A stretch of 64,000 nt of DNA from Maribacter sp. Lineage in GTDB: Bacteria > Bacteroidota > Bacteroidia > Flavobacteriales > Flavobacteriaceae. The translations under genes and the position numbers were made by a program. Under the pieces are notes generated by a model. The model saw only the letters and a list, made by a program, of their open reading frames with translations. It had not been told where the DNA came from and searched no databases. Shown here piece by piece: positions 34,831-43,966 of this stretch (position 1 is the stretch's first letter; each line of letters begins with the position of its first letter). The stretch is taken from contig PDPR01000013.1 in NCBI GenBank assembly GCA_002749285.1, positions 378 to 64,377 of the forward strand, in the 5' to 3' direction.

Positions 34831-37056
34831 ATGATTCCAAAAGTATTTAAAGAGGTCATTGACCTTGGTGACGGTAGGGAAATTTCCATCGAAACCGGAA
34901 AATTGGCAAAACAGGCCCATGGTTCTGTTGTTGTCCAGTCAGGAAAATGTATGTTATTATGTACAGTCGTTTCCAATTACAAACAATCTGACGTTGATTT
35001 TCTGCCATTAACGGTAGATTATCGCGAAAAATTCGCTGCTGCCGGCCGTTACCCGGGAGGGTTCTTCAAGAGGGAGGCAAGGCCTAGTGATGGCGAAGTA
35101 TTGACCATGAGATTGGTGGATCGTGTATTGCGGCCACTTTTCCCCAAGGATTACCATTCTGAAACCCAGGTGATGATTCAATTAATGTCACATGACGAAG
35201 AGGTTATGCCAGATGCCATGGCCGGTTTGGCCGCATCCGCAGCTATCCAATTATCCGATTTCCCATTTGAATGTGCCATCTCTGAAGCCAGGGTAGGCCG
35301 TATCAACGGGGAGTTCATCATCAATCCCACAAGGGCGCAATTAGCAGAAAGTGATATTGATATGATGATCGGCGCATCTGCGGATTCCGTAATGATGGTC
35401 GAAGGTGAAATGGGGGAGATCTCAGAAGAGGAAATGGTCGAGGCCATAAAATTCGCCCATGAAGCTATTAAGGTACAGTGTGCCGCACAGATAAAATTGG
35501 CAGAAGCATTCGGCAAAAAAGAGGTTCGTGAATATGAAGGGGAAAGGGAAGATGAGGAATTAGCCAAAAAAGTTCACGATATGGCTTATGATAAGGTTTA
35601 CGCAGTTGCGAAGGCTGGTTCATCCAAACACGAAAGAAGCGCATCTTTCACTGAAATAAAAGAAGATATCAAAGCTACCTTTTCCGAAGAGGAAGTAGCC
35701 GATTTTGGGGATTTGATCTCCAAATATTACAACAAGGCGGAAAAAGCCGCCATACGCGACCTTACCCTTAAGGAAGGCCTACGTTTGGACGGAAGGAAAA
35801 CCGACGAGATCAGACCTATTTGGTGTGAGGTTGATTATCTACCCTCTACCCATGGTTCGGCAATTTTCACCCGTGGTGAAACACAGGCATTGGCAACAGT
35901 GACCCTGGGTACCTCTAGAGAGGCCAACCAAATAGATATGCCTTCCTATGAAGGGGAAGAGGCATTCTACCTCCACTACAATTTCCCTCCTTTCTCAACA
36001 GGTGAGGCAAGACCTATCAGAGGTACTTCACGTAGAGAGGTCGGTCATGGCAATTTGGCCCAACGTGCATTAAAAGGTATGATTCCCGAGGACTGCCCTT
36101 ATACAGTACGTGTTGTTTCCGAGGTGTTGGAATCCAACGGTTCTTCTTCAATGGCAACAGTCTGTTCAGGAACAATGGCCTTGATGGATGCAGGTGTACA
36201 AATGAAAAAACCTGTTTCCGGTATTGCGATGGGGTTGATCTCCGATGGCGAAACAGGGGAATATGCGGTACTTTCCGATATTTTGGGCGATGAAGACCAT
36301 TTGGGTGATATGGATTTTAAAGTTACGGGTACCGCAGATGGTATTACAGCTTGCCAAATGGACATCAAGGTAAAAGGTTTGTCTTATGAGATCCTTGTAA
36401 AAGCCTTGAAACAAGCACAAGCAGGACGTTTACATATCTTATCAAAACTTACCGACACCATCGCCGCACCGAATTCGGATGTGAAGGCACATGCCCCAAA
36501 AATGGTTACCAAAACCATTCCCAATGAATTTATCGGAGCATTGATCGGACCAGGAGGTAAGGTTATCCAAGAATTGCAAAAAACCACCAATACCACTATT
36601 GTAATCAATGAAGACCCAGTGACCGAAGAAGGTATTGTTGAGATATTGGGCACAGGCCAGGAAGGTATCGAAGCTGTATTGGCCAAAATAGATTCCTTAT
36701 TGTTCAAACCACAGGTAGGAAGCGTTTATGAAGTCAAGGTCATCAAGATGTTGGACTTTGGTGCCGTGGTAGAATATGCCGAAGCACCAGGAAATGAAGT
36801 ATTGCTACATGTATCCGAATTGGCCTGGGAACGTACCGAAAATGTTAGTGATGTTGTTAACATGGGGGATGTATTCGATATAAAATACTTAGGGATCGAC
36901 CCAAGAACCCGTAAAGATAAGGTTTCACGAAAGGCCCTTTTACCAAAACCGGAAGGCTATGTAGAAAGACCCCCTAGAAACGACAGAGATCGTGGACGCG
37001 GAAGGGATGACCGACGCGGAAGGGACAACCGTGACCGTAAACCAAGAAGGGATTGA
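34831..37056 (+). CDS. pnp: Polyribonucleotide nucleotidyltransferase (PNPase)
   Basis: This 741-residue phosphorolytic 3'-5' exoribonuclease acts as a trimer in RNA decay. Domains: RNase PH domain 1 (~10-145, with [19 protein letters not shown]), the helical linker, RNase PH domain 2 (~310-545, with [25 protein letters not shown] and the active-site segment [17 protein letters not shown]), a KH domain (~555-620, [15 protein letters not shown]) and an S1 domain (~625-695). The last ~30 residues are an Arg/Asp/Gly-rich tail ([19 protein letters not shown]), likely RNA- or protein-binding. The leader region carries repeats and a hairpin. Confidence 0.97.
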   Translation: MIPKVFKEVIDLGDGREISIETGKLAKQAHGSVVVQSGKCMLLCTVVSNYKQSDVDFLPLTVDYREKFAAAGRYPGGFFKREARPSDGEVLTMRLVDRVLRPLFPKDYHSETQVMIQLMSHDEEVMPDAMAGLAASAAIQLSDFPFECAISEARVGRINGEFIINPTRAQLAESDIDMMIGASADSVMMVEGEMGEISEEEMVEAIKFAHEAIKVQCAAQIKLAEAFGKKEVREYEGEREDEELAKKVHDMAYDKVYAVAKAGSSKHERSASFTEIKEDIKATFSEEEVADFGDLISKYYNKAEKAAIRDLTLKEGLRLDGRKTDEIRPIWCEVDYLPSTHGSAIFTRGETQALATVTLGTSREANQIDMPSYEGEEAFYLHYNFPPFSTGEARPIRGTSRREVGHGNLAQRALKGMIPEDCPYTVRVVSEVLESNGSSSMATVCSGTMALMDAGVQMKKPVSGIAMGLISDGETGEYAVLSDILGDEDHLGDMDFKVTGTADGITACQMDIKVKGLSYEILVKALKQAQAGRLHILSKLTDTIAAPNSDVKAHAPKMVTKTIPNEFIGALIGPGGKVIQELQKTTNTTIVINEDPVTEEGIVEILGTGQEGIEAVLAKIDSLLFKPQVGSVYEVKVIKMLDFGAVVEYAEAPGNEVLLHVSELAWERTENVSDVVNMGDVFDIKYLGIDPRTRKDKVSRKALLPKPEGYVERPPRNDRDRGRGRDDRRGRDNRDRKPRRD

Positions 37057-37085
37057 TCGAAACATAGTTATTAGATTGAATATCC

Positions 37086-37114
37086 AAGCCCTGATAGATG
37101 ATGTCAGGGCTTTT
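37086..37114 (+). terminator. Terminator of pnp
   Basis: AAGCCCTGA (37086-37094) pairs with TCAGGGCTT (37104-37112), followed by T-rich sequence. It lies 29 nt after the pnp stop. Confidence 0.8.
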
Positions 37115-37166
37115 CTTATGGGCAATCCAAAAATAATCCCCCCCGTTTGTAACATTTGACCCTTTA

Positions 37167-37186
37167 TTGCGTATAAACATATGCAA
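37167..37186. promoter_or_regulatory. Palindrome upstream of rpoD
   Basis: TTGCGTAT (37167-37174), AAAC, ATATGCAA (37179-37186): arms complementary at 7 of 8 positions, 29 nt before the rpoD ATG. This is in the right place for an operator or for overlap with the rpoD promoter; no regulator is identified. Confidence 0.35.
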
Positions 37187-37215
37187 TCTATGCAACTTGA
37201 ACTTAAATATAGTAG

Positions 37216-38079
37216 ATGAGACAGCTTAAGATTACAAAACAGGTTACCAATAGGGAAACCGCATCTTTGGACAAGTACTTGCAGGAAATCGGCAAAGTGG
37301 ATCTGATTACCGCAGATGAAGAAGTAGAATTGGCACAACGAATCAAGGCAGGCGACCAGATCGCTCTTGAAAAACTCACAAAGGCCAATCTTCGATTCGT
37401 GGTATCAGTCGCCAAGCAGTACCAAAACCAAGGGCTTACCTTACCTGATTTGATCAACGAAGGAAACTTGGGATTGATCAAGGCAGCACAACGATTCGAC
37501 GAAACCCGTGGATTTAAATTTATCTCATACGCCGTATGGTGGATTCGTCAATCCATATTACAAGCATTGGCAGAACAATCACGTATTGTACGTTTGCCTT
37601 TGAACAAGATCGGGTCGATCAACAAAATAAACAAAACCTTTGCCTTTCTAGAGCAAGCGCATGAAAGAATGCCTTCTGCCGAGGAAATCGCCAAGGAATT
37701 GGACATGACCGTCGAGGATGTAAAACAGTCCTTGAAGAACTCAGGACGCCACGTATCTATGGATGCCCCCTTGATCGCCGGTGAGGATTCCAACCTATAC
37801 GATGTACTTCGAAGTGGTGAATCGCCCAACCCAGACAGGGAATTGCTGCATGAATCCTTAAGAACAGAGATTGAGCGCGCGTTGGAAACCTTGACACCTA
37901 GGGAAGCGGATGTTATCCGTCTATACTTTGGATTGGCAGGACAACATTCGATGACCCTCGAGGAAATCGGTGAGACTTTTGACCTTACAAGGGAAAGGGT
38001 CCGTCAGATCAAGGAAAAAGCGATTCGACGTCTAAAGCACACTTCAAGAAGTAAAATCCTGAAAACCTATCTAGGATAG
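37216..38079 (+). CDS. rpoD: Primary sigma factor RpoD (SigA), Bacteroidota type
   Basis: This 287-residue RNA polymerase sigma factor lacks region 1.1 and the long non-conserved region of proteobacterial RpoD. Regions seen: 1.2 ([22 protein letters not shown]), 2.1-2.4 ([52 protein letters not shown]), 3 ([30 protein letters not shown]) and 4 ([49 protein letters not shown]). This is the sigma type that recognises TTTG/TAnnTTTG promoters, which are abundant in this window. A palindrome sits upstream and a terminator downstream. Confidence 0.97.
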   Translation: MRQLKITKQVTNRETASLDKYLQEIGKVDLITADEEVELAQRIKAGDQIALEKLTKANLRFVVSVAKQYQNQGLTLPDLINEGNLGLIKAAQRFDETRGFKFISYAVWWIRQSILQALAEQSRIVRLPLNKIGSINKINKTFAFLEQAHERMPSAEEIAKELDMTVEDVKQSLKNSGRHVSMDAPLIAGEDSNLYDVLRSGESPNPDRELLHESLRTEIERALETLTPREADVIRLYFGLAGQHSMTLEEIGETFDLTRERVRQIKEKAIRRLKHTSRSKILKTYLG

Positions 38080-38199
38080 GTTATTGCAATATCCACAATG
38101 TTAAACCTAAACCCTTCTTGAATTGAAGGTTTGGCATATATATTGTTATTTACACGTGACAACAGTTTATCATGACTGTTCGTTTTTTGATTGATGAAT

Positions 38200-38226
38200 A
38201 AACTCCGGCTGATTACCGGAGTTTTT
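38200..38226 (+). terminator. Terminator after rpoD
   Basis: AAACTCCGG (38200-38208) pairs with CCGGAGTTT (38216-38224), followed by T. It lies about 120 nt after the rpoD stop. Confidence 0.75.
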
Positions 38227-38293
38227 CAATCAACCAAAGAACCTTGAAAAACCCCGGAACATCGACAAACAAAGGCGTTAACCCGTTTTTACA

Positions 38294-38530
38294 ATGTCTT
38301 TTCCCGATAAGACAAAAAAAAACGTACTGCAAAACGTACCGGTTTTGGGCCTAAAAAAACAATATACAATATCATTCTATACGGCGGGAACAGACCCGGC
38401 CAATCCCACCAAGTCCACGCTGGAACAAAAGGCGGTGGCCATTAAAAAGGACTGGTACATTAGGTGGTCGTACCGAAATCCGAAAACGGGAAAACTAGAA
38501 CAATATAAAAGCGGGGGTAAATCGTTTTAA
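38294..38530 (+). pseudogene. N-terminal fragment of a tyrosine recombinase/integrase
   Basis: A 78-codon frame starts MSFPDKTKKNVLQN and contains KKDWYIRWSYRNPKTGKLEQ, a pattern I associate with the N-terminal arm region of phage- or transposon-type tyrosine integrases of flavobacteria (W-Y-I/V-R-W/F-x-Y-R-N-P-x-T-G-K-L). It stops after KSGGKSF where a full enzyme would run on for ~300 residues with the SAM-like and catalytic domains. No catalytic R..HxxR..Y segment follows in any frame that I can read. Probably a scar of a lost mobile element next to rpoD. A genuine small protein is the alternative. Confidence 0.5.
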
Positions 38531-38968
38531 GACCTAAAGTACCACTTTACGGGATAGTCAATACTATTCTTTACAAATTGAAAACAATTATTCAAATGGG
38601 AATACCTTCCTGTTGAAGGCCCTTTTAGCAGGGACAGATGTGAGGACAATGGATAGCTTTCGTTATTTATCGAACAGATTCTATACGACAACAACCCGTT
38701 GGAAAGGCTTTGATCTCCTGGGCAATTATATCGGGATTTATGACTTTCGCGACAATGAAAGCGAGATTCAACAAAGCCAACTGCAAATCGGCAGGCCTCC
38801 CTATCGATGGTCTTTACAACCATATCGCATGGTTACGTACCATCATGGAAGACAGGGCCATTGAAAGATTGGTTCTTCTGTACCAAGAAATTGGATAAAG
38901 ATACCGTCTTGGACAAGACCAAAGTCCAATCTCTAAATCCGCTATTTTTCAATTAAACAGTAAACAAG
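38531..38968 (+). other. Coding-like debris of unknown origin
   Basis: There is no intact gene here. One + frame reads LLKALLAGTDVRTMDSFRYL and on through TTRWKGFDLL up to about 38750; a second frame then reads SAGLPIDGLYNHIAWLRTIM and DRAIERLVLLYQEIG, ending at TAA 38896-38898. Together they look like one helical protein broken by a frameshift near 38750-38790. I cannot assign a family. The segment lies directly behind the integrase fragment, so both may be remains of the same insertion. Confidence 0.35.
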
Positions 38969-38976
38969 TACATTTG
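38969..38976 (+). promoter_or_regulatory. -7 promoter element of the VF530-family gene
   Basis: TACATTTG is an exact TAnnTTTG, 17 nt before the ATG at 38994. Confidence 0.5.
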
Positions 38977-38993
38977 CAATAACAACAGAAGAT

Positions 38994-39215
38994 ATGGCCG
39001 ACCAACAACCCAACAACCCCCTGCACGGGATAAAACTAGTGGACATTATGGAATATCTTACCCAAAATTATACTTGGGAGGAATTGGCCAACCAGATAAA
39101 CATCAATTGCTTCAAGAACAATCCATCCATCAATTCATCATTGCGGTTTTTAAGGAAAACACCTTGGGCCCGTGAAAAAGTGGAACAATTTTATTTACAT
39201 TCAATCCGACAATAA
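38994..39215 (+). CDS. VF530 family DNA-binding protein (DUF2132)
   Basis: This 73-residue protein carries the full family signature: [52 protein letters not shown] and a final Tyr-containing helix. The family has a compact helical fold with reported DNA-binding character; its cellular role is not established. Its TAA abuts the trmL ATG, so the two are translationally coupled. Confidence 0.92.
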   Translation: MADQQPNNPLHGIKLVDIMEYLTQNYTWEELANQININCFKNNPSINSSLRFLRKTPWAREKVEQFYLHSIRQ

Positions 39216-39665
39216 ATGCCCTTGAACATCGTCCTTATTGAACCGGAAATCCCCAACAATACTGGCAATATCGGCCGTCTTGCCCTGGCCTCCGGTTCAA
39301 ACCTACATCTGGTAAAACCTTTTGGTTTTGAGATAGACGATAAGCGGTTGAAACGTGCCGGCCTGGATTATTGGCCCCATATCCCCTTGTTCATTTATGA
39401 AAACATAACGGATTTCTACACAGAACATAAGGACAAGAACCTGGTCTATTTCTCAAGCCATGGAAAAAAGGACCATTGGTCAATTGCCTTTGAAAATGAC
39501 ATGTTCCTTGTATTTGGCAAGGAATCCGTCGGATTACCAAAGACCATAATCCAAGACAATCCTGACAAACTCTACAAAATACCGCTCTACAGTCCACATA
39601 TCCGAAGTCTGAACTTGGCCAATGCAGTAAGTATAGCCGTATACGAAGGCTTGAAACACCTCTAA
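39216..39665 (+). CDS. trmL: tRNA (cytidine/uridine-34 2'-O)-methyltransferase
   Basis: This 149-residue minimal SPOUT enzyme methylates the ribose of the wobble base in tRNA-Leu species. Motifs: IVLIEPEIPNNTGNIGRLAL, LHLVKPFGFEIDDKRLKRAGLDYW, LVFGKESVGLP and the C-terminal knot IRSLNLANAVSIAVYEG. Length is typical of TrmL. The start immediately follows the stop of the VF530 gene. The 227 bp from here to the rpe promoter hold nothing that I recognise. Confidence 0.95.
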   Translation: MPLNIVLIEPEIPNNTGNIGRLALASGSNLHLVKPFGFEIDDKRLKRAGLDYWPHIPLFIYENITDFYTEHKDKNLVYFSSHGKKDHWSIAFENDMFLVFGKESVGLPKTIIQDNPDKLYKIPLYSPHIRSLNLANAVSIAVYEGLKHL

Positions 39666-39892
39666 GGTTCCATTTATGAAAATCACACCCCAATAATATC
39701 CCACCTATATTCCTGATAGCTGTCTTAAGATCAACAACCCCGACCCAAGGGCATGAAGGTGTGCTTCCGAAAAAATCATTATTTTGAGGTAAGCCCTGGG
39801 GAATCAAACCCTTTTTGGCTATCGCCCTGCGATTAAATTCCCAAAACCAGTTTCGGGAGAAAACCAAGACATTAAAAACGACAGCAAATCAT

Positions 39893-39900
39893 TACTTTTG
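39893..39900 (+). promoter_or_regulatory. -7 promoter element of rpe
   Basis: TACTTTTG is an exact TAnnTTTG, 23 nt before the rpe ATG. Confidence 0.45.
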
Positions 39901-39923
39901 TATAAAAATCCGGAAATAGTATT

Positions 39924-40583
39924 ATGAACGACATTAAAATAGCCCCCTCTCTCCTAGCTGCTGATTTTGGGAACTTGCAACGGGATGTGGAAATGGTGAA
40001 CAATAGCGAAGCCGATTGGCACCATATTGATATTATGGACGGTGTTTTTGTTCCGAACATATCATATGGAATGCCTGTCTTGAAAGCTATTCAAAAGCAT
40101 GCCAAAAAACCATTGGATGTTCATTTGATGATCGTTGACCCTGACAGGTATATAAAAACCTTCGCTGATTTGGGGGCAAGTGTCCTAACCGTACATTACG
40201 AAGCCTGCAATCACCTTCACCGTACCTTACAAGCTATAAAGGATGAAGGCATGATGGCCGGGGTTGCCATAAACCCGCACACGAACACAAGCTTATTGAA
40301 AGACACGATCAAAGACATTGACCTAGTTTGTGTCATGAGTGTAAACCCAGGTTTCGGGGGACAATCATTCATTGGGAACACTTATGAAAAAACCCAATCG
40401 CTGAAGGCCATGATCGAAGACAAAAAGACCAGAACCCTAATTGAAATCGATGGAGGGGTCACCTCTGAAAACGCCAAGGCCTTGGTCAATGCGGGAGCTG
40501 ATGTTCTGGTTGCCGGTAGCTTTGTCTTCAAAAGTGACAATCCCACACAAACGATACATGTATTAAAGAAAATCATAGACTAA
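39924..40583 (+). CDS. rpe: Ribulose-phosphate 3-epimerase
   Basis: This 219-residue TIM-barrel enzyme of the pentose phosphate pathway interconverts ribulose 5-phosphate and xylulose 5-phosphate. Motifs: IAPSLLAADFGNLQ, the metal/catalytic HHIDIMDGVFVPNISYG, PLDVHLMIVDP, VMSVNPGFGGQSF, IEIDGGVTSENAKALVNAGAD and LVAGSFVF. Its stop overlaps the start of ypdA by one base. Confidence 0.97.
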   Translation: MNDIKIAPSLLAADFGNLQRDVEMVNNSEADWHHIDIMDGVFVPNISYGMPVLKAIQKHAKKPLDVHLMIVDPDRYIKTFADLGASVLTVHYEACNHLHRTLQAIKDEGMMAGVAINPHTNTSLLKDTIKDIDLVCVMSVNPGFGGQSFIGNTYEKTQSLKAMIEDKKTRTLIEIDGGVTSENAKALVNAGADVLVAGSFVFKSDNPTQTIHVLKKIID

Positions 40584-41563
40584 TGGATTATTTTGATTTG
40601 GTAATAATAGGTGGGGGACCTATTGGTATTGCTTGTGGACTTGAAGCCAAGAAAAACGGACTTAGCTATGTCATTATAGAAAAGGGGCCTATTGCCAACT
40701 CACTTTTCAACTACCCCGTTAATATGCAATTCTTTTCTTCTTCCGATTTATTGGAAATCGACAACATTCCCTTTATAAGCAACGAAGCCAAACCCAAAAG
40801 AAACGAAGCCTTAGAGTACTACCGAAGAATCGTCACCAATAATGACCTGGAAATAAACCTTTTTGAAACAGTTGAAGATGTTAAAAAAGTAGACTCCAAG
40901 TTCAAGGTTACGACAAACAAGAAAACCTATAGCGCATCATACACCATTATTGCCACAGGGTTTTACGACATTCCCAACCTACTTGATATCCCTGGAGAGG
41001 AATTGGGCAAGGTGTCCCATTATTACAAAGACCCCTATTTCTACGCCAATCAAAAATTAGCTGTTATAGGCGCAAGTAATTCCGCAATAGATGCCGCTTT
41101 GGAATGCTATCGAAAAGGTGCGGAAGTAACCTTGGTCATTCGTGGGTCCGAAGTGGGCCAACGTGTCAAATATTGGGTACGTCCCGACATTATCAATAGA
41201 ATCGAGGAAGGCAGTATCAAAGCTTATTTCAACTCGAATATAAAAGAAATCCATCCTGACAGGATATTGGTGGATACACCAAGCGGTACTATCGAATTAG
41301 GGAATGATTTTGTATTGATCCTTACGGGTTACCAGCCCAATTTTGATTTTCTCAAAAAAATGGGCGTACAACTTTCAGATGATGGGAAAAAACTGCCCCA
41401 ATACAACCACGAGACCATGGAGACCAATATTGAAGGCCTTTATCTTGCAGGGGTCATTTGTGGCGGCATGGAAACCCATAAATGGTTTATTGAAAACTCC
41501 CGAATACATGCGCCCATGATCATTGATTCCATTCTTTCAAAAAATACAATAAGGAACTCTTAG
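40583..41563 (+). CDS. ypdA: YpdA family putative bacillithiol disulfide reductase
   Basis: This 326-residue flavoprotein has an N-terminal FAD motif DLVIIGGGPIGIACGLEA, an NADPH motif LAVIGASNSAIDAALECY (~155-172) and the C-terminal FAD segment IEGLYLAGVICGG. No CxxC redox pair is present, as in the YpdA family, which is proposed to reduce bacillithiol disulfide using NADPH. The ATG overlaps the rpe TAA (TAATG). Bacillithiol synthesis genes are not in this window. Confidence 0.88.
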   Translation: MDYFDLVIIGGGPIGIACGLEAKKNGLSYVIIEKGPIANSLFNYPVNMQFFSSSDLLEIDNIPFISNEAKPKRNEALEYYRRIVTNNDLEINLFETVEDVKKVDSKFKVTTNKKTYSASYTIIATGFYDIPNLLDIPGEELGKVSHYYKDPYFYANQKLAVIGASNSAIDAALECYRKGAEVTLVIRGSEVGQRVKYWVRPDIINRIEEGSIKAYFNSNIKEIHPDRILVDTPSGTIELGNDFVLILTGYQPNFDFLKKMGVQLSDDGKKLPQYNHETMETNIEGLYLAGVICGGMETHKWFIENSRIHAPMIIDSILSKNTIRNS

Positions 41564-41604
41564 CCGTATCCCATTCCATTATTGGGCCAGTCAGCAAATA
41601 TATC

Positions 41605-42927
41605 TCACTTCTTCCCTTTTATCAAGGTCTTACTTAGCTTTTCCAAGGACACCCCCTTGGTCTCCGGCATAACAAAAGCAACGAAAAGCAATTGCAACAG
41701 CATCATAAAAGCAAAGAAAGCAAATACGGTCCCTGCACCAATAGTGGCAAACAATACAGGTATCAAAGAGGGTATTACCGCAGCCAAAACCCAATGTACA
41801 GAACTACCGAACGACTGTCCGGAACCCCTTAAATGGTTCGGGAATATCTCAGATATGAATACCCAGATCACAGTACCTTGACCAATAGCATGTGCGGCAA
41901 TGAATATGAATAGGAATATGGGCATGGCAATACCTGTCCAATTAAAGAAAAAAGCACAAGCCACCAAGGATAGTGACAATATATACCCTATAGAACCCAC
42001 ATACATTAATTGCTTTCTCCCAACCCTATCTATCAGGTATACACCCAAAAGCGTAAAAAGCATATTGGTCACCCCAATGCCAACACTACTAAGAAGTGCT
42101 GAACTTTCAGCAAGACCAGCCTCAGTCAATATCCTAGGTGCATAGTATAAAAATGCATTTATACCTGATAGTTGGTTGAAGAACGCTATGCAAAATGCCA
42201 GTATCAGAGGAAATCGGTATTTTTTGATAAAAACATTCTCATGGGGTATGGTGTTTTCCATTTCCTCTTTGATCTCCATCATCAATTTTTCCGGATCCTG
42301 ATCTGGATTGATCAACCTGAGAACGGTCTTAGCTTCGCTATTCCTGAATTTGGTAAGCAGCCATCTCGGACTTTTAGGTATGGTAAATGTAAATACGGTA
42401 TACAAAGCAGCGGGAATTGCCTCAACACCCACCATCCAACGCCAAGCATTTTCACCTACACCATTTAACAAATAGTTGGAAAAGAAAGCGATCAATATAC
42501 CAAATACAATGTTGAATTGGTATAGACCTACTAATTTACCCCTATCCTTGGCTGGGGCAATTTCAGAGATATAAGCTGGTGCGGCAATGGTAGATGCACC
42601 TACGCCCAAGCCTCCGATGAATCTAAAAACCGCAAAGGTAATCGGGTCATTGGCAAGAGCCGAACCCAAGGCCGATATCGTATAAAAGACACCTATCCAA
42701 ACCAAGGTTTTTTTCCGTCCGAGCCTATTCGTTGGAATACCCCCTAACAATGCACCGATTACGGTCCCCCATAAGGCCATTCCAATCACCACCATTCCAT
42801 GAAACACATCCGATGAACCCCATAAAAGTTGAAGTTTTTTGTCGGCCCCGGAAATCACTACGGTATCGAAACCAAAAAGAAACCCTGCAAGCGCAGCAGT
42901 AATGGACCAAATCAATATTTTTTTCAT
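41605..42927 (-). CDS. Sugar porter family MFS transporter (sugar:H+ symporter)
   Basis: I chose the ATG at 42927 (MKKILIWSITAALAGFLFGFDTVV), the usual start for this family; the open frame extends to 42969. The 440-residue protein has twelve helices and sugar-porter motifs: NRLGRKKTLVWIG after helix 2, RFIGGLGVGAST, RWLLTKFR before the central loop, QLSGINAFLYYAPRI in helix 7, DRVGRKQLMYVG and the C-terminal MPETKG. Likely substrate is a hexose or pentose; specificity cannot be told. No catabolic enzyme or regulator gene is adjacent. Repeats containing AAACCA/TGGTTT lie upstream. Confidence 0.93.
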   Translation of the reverse strand: MKKILIWSITAALAGFLFGFDTVVISGADKKLQLLWGSSDVFHGMVVIGMALWGTVIGALLGGIPTNRLGRKKTLVWIGVFYTISALGSALANDPITFAVFRFIGGLGVGASTIAAPAYISEIAPAKDRGKLVGLYQFNIVFGILIAFFSNYLLNGVGENAWRWMVGVEAIPAALYTVFTFTIPKSPRWLLTKFRNSEAKTVLRLINPDQDPEKLMMEIKEEMENTIPHENVFIKKYRFPLILAFCIAFFNQLSGINAFLYYAPRILTEAGLAESSALLSSVGIGVTNMLFTLLGVYLIDRVGRKQLMYVGSIGYILSLSLVACAFFFNWTGIAMPIFLFIFIAAHAIGQGTVIWVFISEIFPNHLRGSGQSFGSSVHWVLAAVIPSLIPVLFATIGAGTVFAFFAFMMLLQLLFVAFVMPETKGVSLEKLSKTLIKGKK

Positions 42928-43278
42928 TCCCTTGGATTTTAATGTTTTACCAAAATATTCATAAACCAACTAAGTGAACTGGTTTAAACTTTTTCTGCTT
43001 GATGAAAAATTGCCATTTTCTGCCCTGTTTTTGTCTTTTTTTACTTCCGTAGCCCTGCCATACAACTTAAAAAAGCCTTCAACAGAACAAAAAACCAGTG
43101 GTTTTCGCTTAAACCCAAAAAGTTTAAACGGGTTCAGTTACTATCAACCACATCACAACCTCCTAAAGATTTTTAAAATACCTCCCTTGCTCCCTGCCTG
43201 ACTTGTTAGCCATAACATGATTGGTCCAACACGTGTCCCTAAAAAGGTTCCGGCTTGAAAATGGGGAATACCCAAAAC
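42928..43278. other. 350-bp intergenic region with inverted repeats
   Basis: No gene. It separates the sugar transporter start from the tRNA-Arg terminator. It holds AAACCA (42963-42968) facing TGGTTT (42980-42985), a perfect single-centre palindrome AAAACCAGTGGTTTT (43091-43105), and an AACCC/GGGTT pair around 43111-43134. These could be operators for the transporter. I find no exact TAnnTTTG on the minus strand. Confidence 0.4.
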
Positions 43279-43314
43279 CAAAAAAGCAAGCTTTTTTGGT
43301 TTGCTTGCTTTTTT
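43279..43314 (-). terminator. Terminator of the tRNA-Arg transcript
   Basis: AAAAAAGCAAGC (43280-43291) and GCTTGCTTTTTT (43303-43314) form a 12-bp stem. On the minus strand it lies 11 nt after the tRNA 3' end and ends in a T run. Confidence 0.75.
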
Positions 43315-43324
43315 GTTTGATCCG

Positions 43325-43398
43325 TGACCCCGGAGGGATTCAAACCCCCAACCCTCAGAGCCGAAATCTGATGCGCTATTCAGTTGCGCCACGAGGCC
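43325..43398 (-). tRNA. tRNA-Arg (anticodon TCG)
   Basis: On the minus strand the 74-nt cloverleaf folds: acceptor GGCCTCG pairs with CGGGGTC (one G-T pair); D arm TGGCGCAACTGAATAGCGCA; anticodon stem TCAGA/TCTGA with loop TTTCGGC, anticodon TCG; T arm GGGGG-TTTGAAT-CCCTC; discriminator A. CCA is not encoded. It reads CGA and related Arg codons. It lies 32 nt behind yqeY on the same strand and has its own terminator. Confidence 0.93.
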
Positions 43399-43430
43399 AT
43401 TTCCATTAAATACACTCTGTTAAGGGAGTG

Positions 43431-43877
43431 CTAAGATAGTTTATTTTTTACAATAGTAGAAATGGTTTTTCCATCTGCCTGTCCGGCCAATTCCTTTGAC
43501 ACCATCCCCATTACCTTACCCATGTCCTTCATGCCCTCTGCCCCAATGGCATCAATGGTTTGGACTACTACCTTCTCTATTTCCCCCTCGGTCAATTGCT
43601 CAGGCAAGAATTGTTCTATAACAGCCGCTTGCTCCAATTCCGGGGCAGCAAGGTCATCCCTTCCCTGCTCGGTATAGATAGCTGCGCTATCCTTTCTTTG
43701 TTTCACCAACTTCTGGACCAACTTGGTCTCATCCGCTTCAGATAATCCACCACCTGCCCCACTGGTCTGCGCCAAGAGCAAAGCTGATTTTATCGCCCGT
43801 AACGACTCTAAAGCCACAGTATCCTTTGCTTTCATTGCAGCTTTCATCTTTTCCATTACCTGTTCCCGTAAACCCAT
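43431..43877 (-). CDS. GatB/YqeY domain-containing protein
   Basis: This 148-residue YqeY-type protein is made of an N-terminal helical part (MGLREQVMEKMKAAMKAKD, LESLRAIKSALL) and a C-terminal helical domain homologous to the tail of GatB (EQLTEGEIEKVVVQTIDAIG, MKDMGKVMGMVSKELAGQADG). YqeY proteins are thought to bind tRNA or modulate amidotransferase function; the precise role is unclear. It is the last protein gene behind the dcw cluster on this strand, separated from ftsZ by a strong hairpin. Confidence 0.92.
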   Translation of the reverse strand: MGLREQVMEKMKAAMKAKDTVALESLRAIKSALLLAQTSGAGGGLSEADETKLVQKLVKQRKDSAAIYTEQGRDDLAAPELEQAAVIEQFLPEQLTEGEIEKVVVQTIDAIGAEGMKDMGKVMGMVSKELAGQADGKTISTIVKNKLS

Positions 43878-43912
43878 AACGTGTACATTTTAAGATTACA
43901 AAGATAAAGAAT

Positions 43913-43943
43913 AAACCCGAAAACTAGAGAGGTTTTCGGGTTT
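43913..43943. terminator. Hairpin terminator after ftsZ
   Basis: AAACCCGAAAAC (43913-43924) and GTTTTCGGGTTT (43932-43943) form a perfect 12-bp stem with a 7-nt loop, 24 nt behind the ftsZ stop on the minus strand. Confidence 0.8.
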
Positions 43944-43966
43944 AAAGTAAGTTGGCCGACTAGTGC

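Noticed and set aside
35178..35567. 129-codon open frame antisense to pnp
   Set aside because: It is a mirror of the pnp coding sequence: Ser/Ala-rich composition, no family motif and no promoter; pnp on the other strand is certain.
39391..39867. 158-codon minus-strand frame over trmL and the gap before rpe
   Set aside because: Most of it is antisense to trmL; the part in the gap resembles no family I know and has no promoter.
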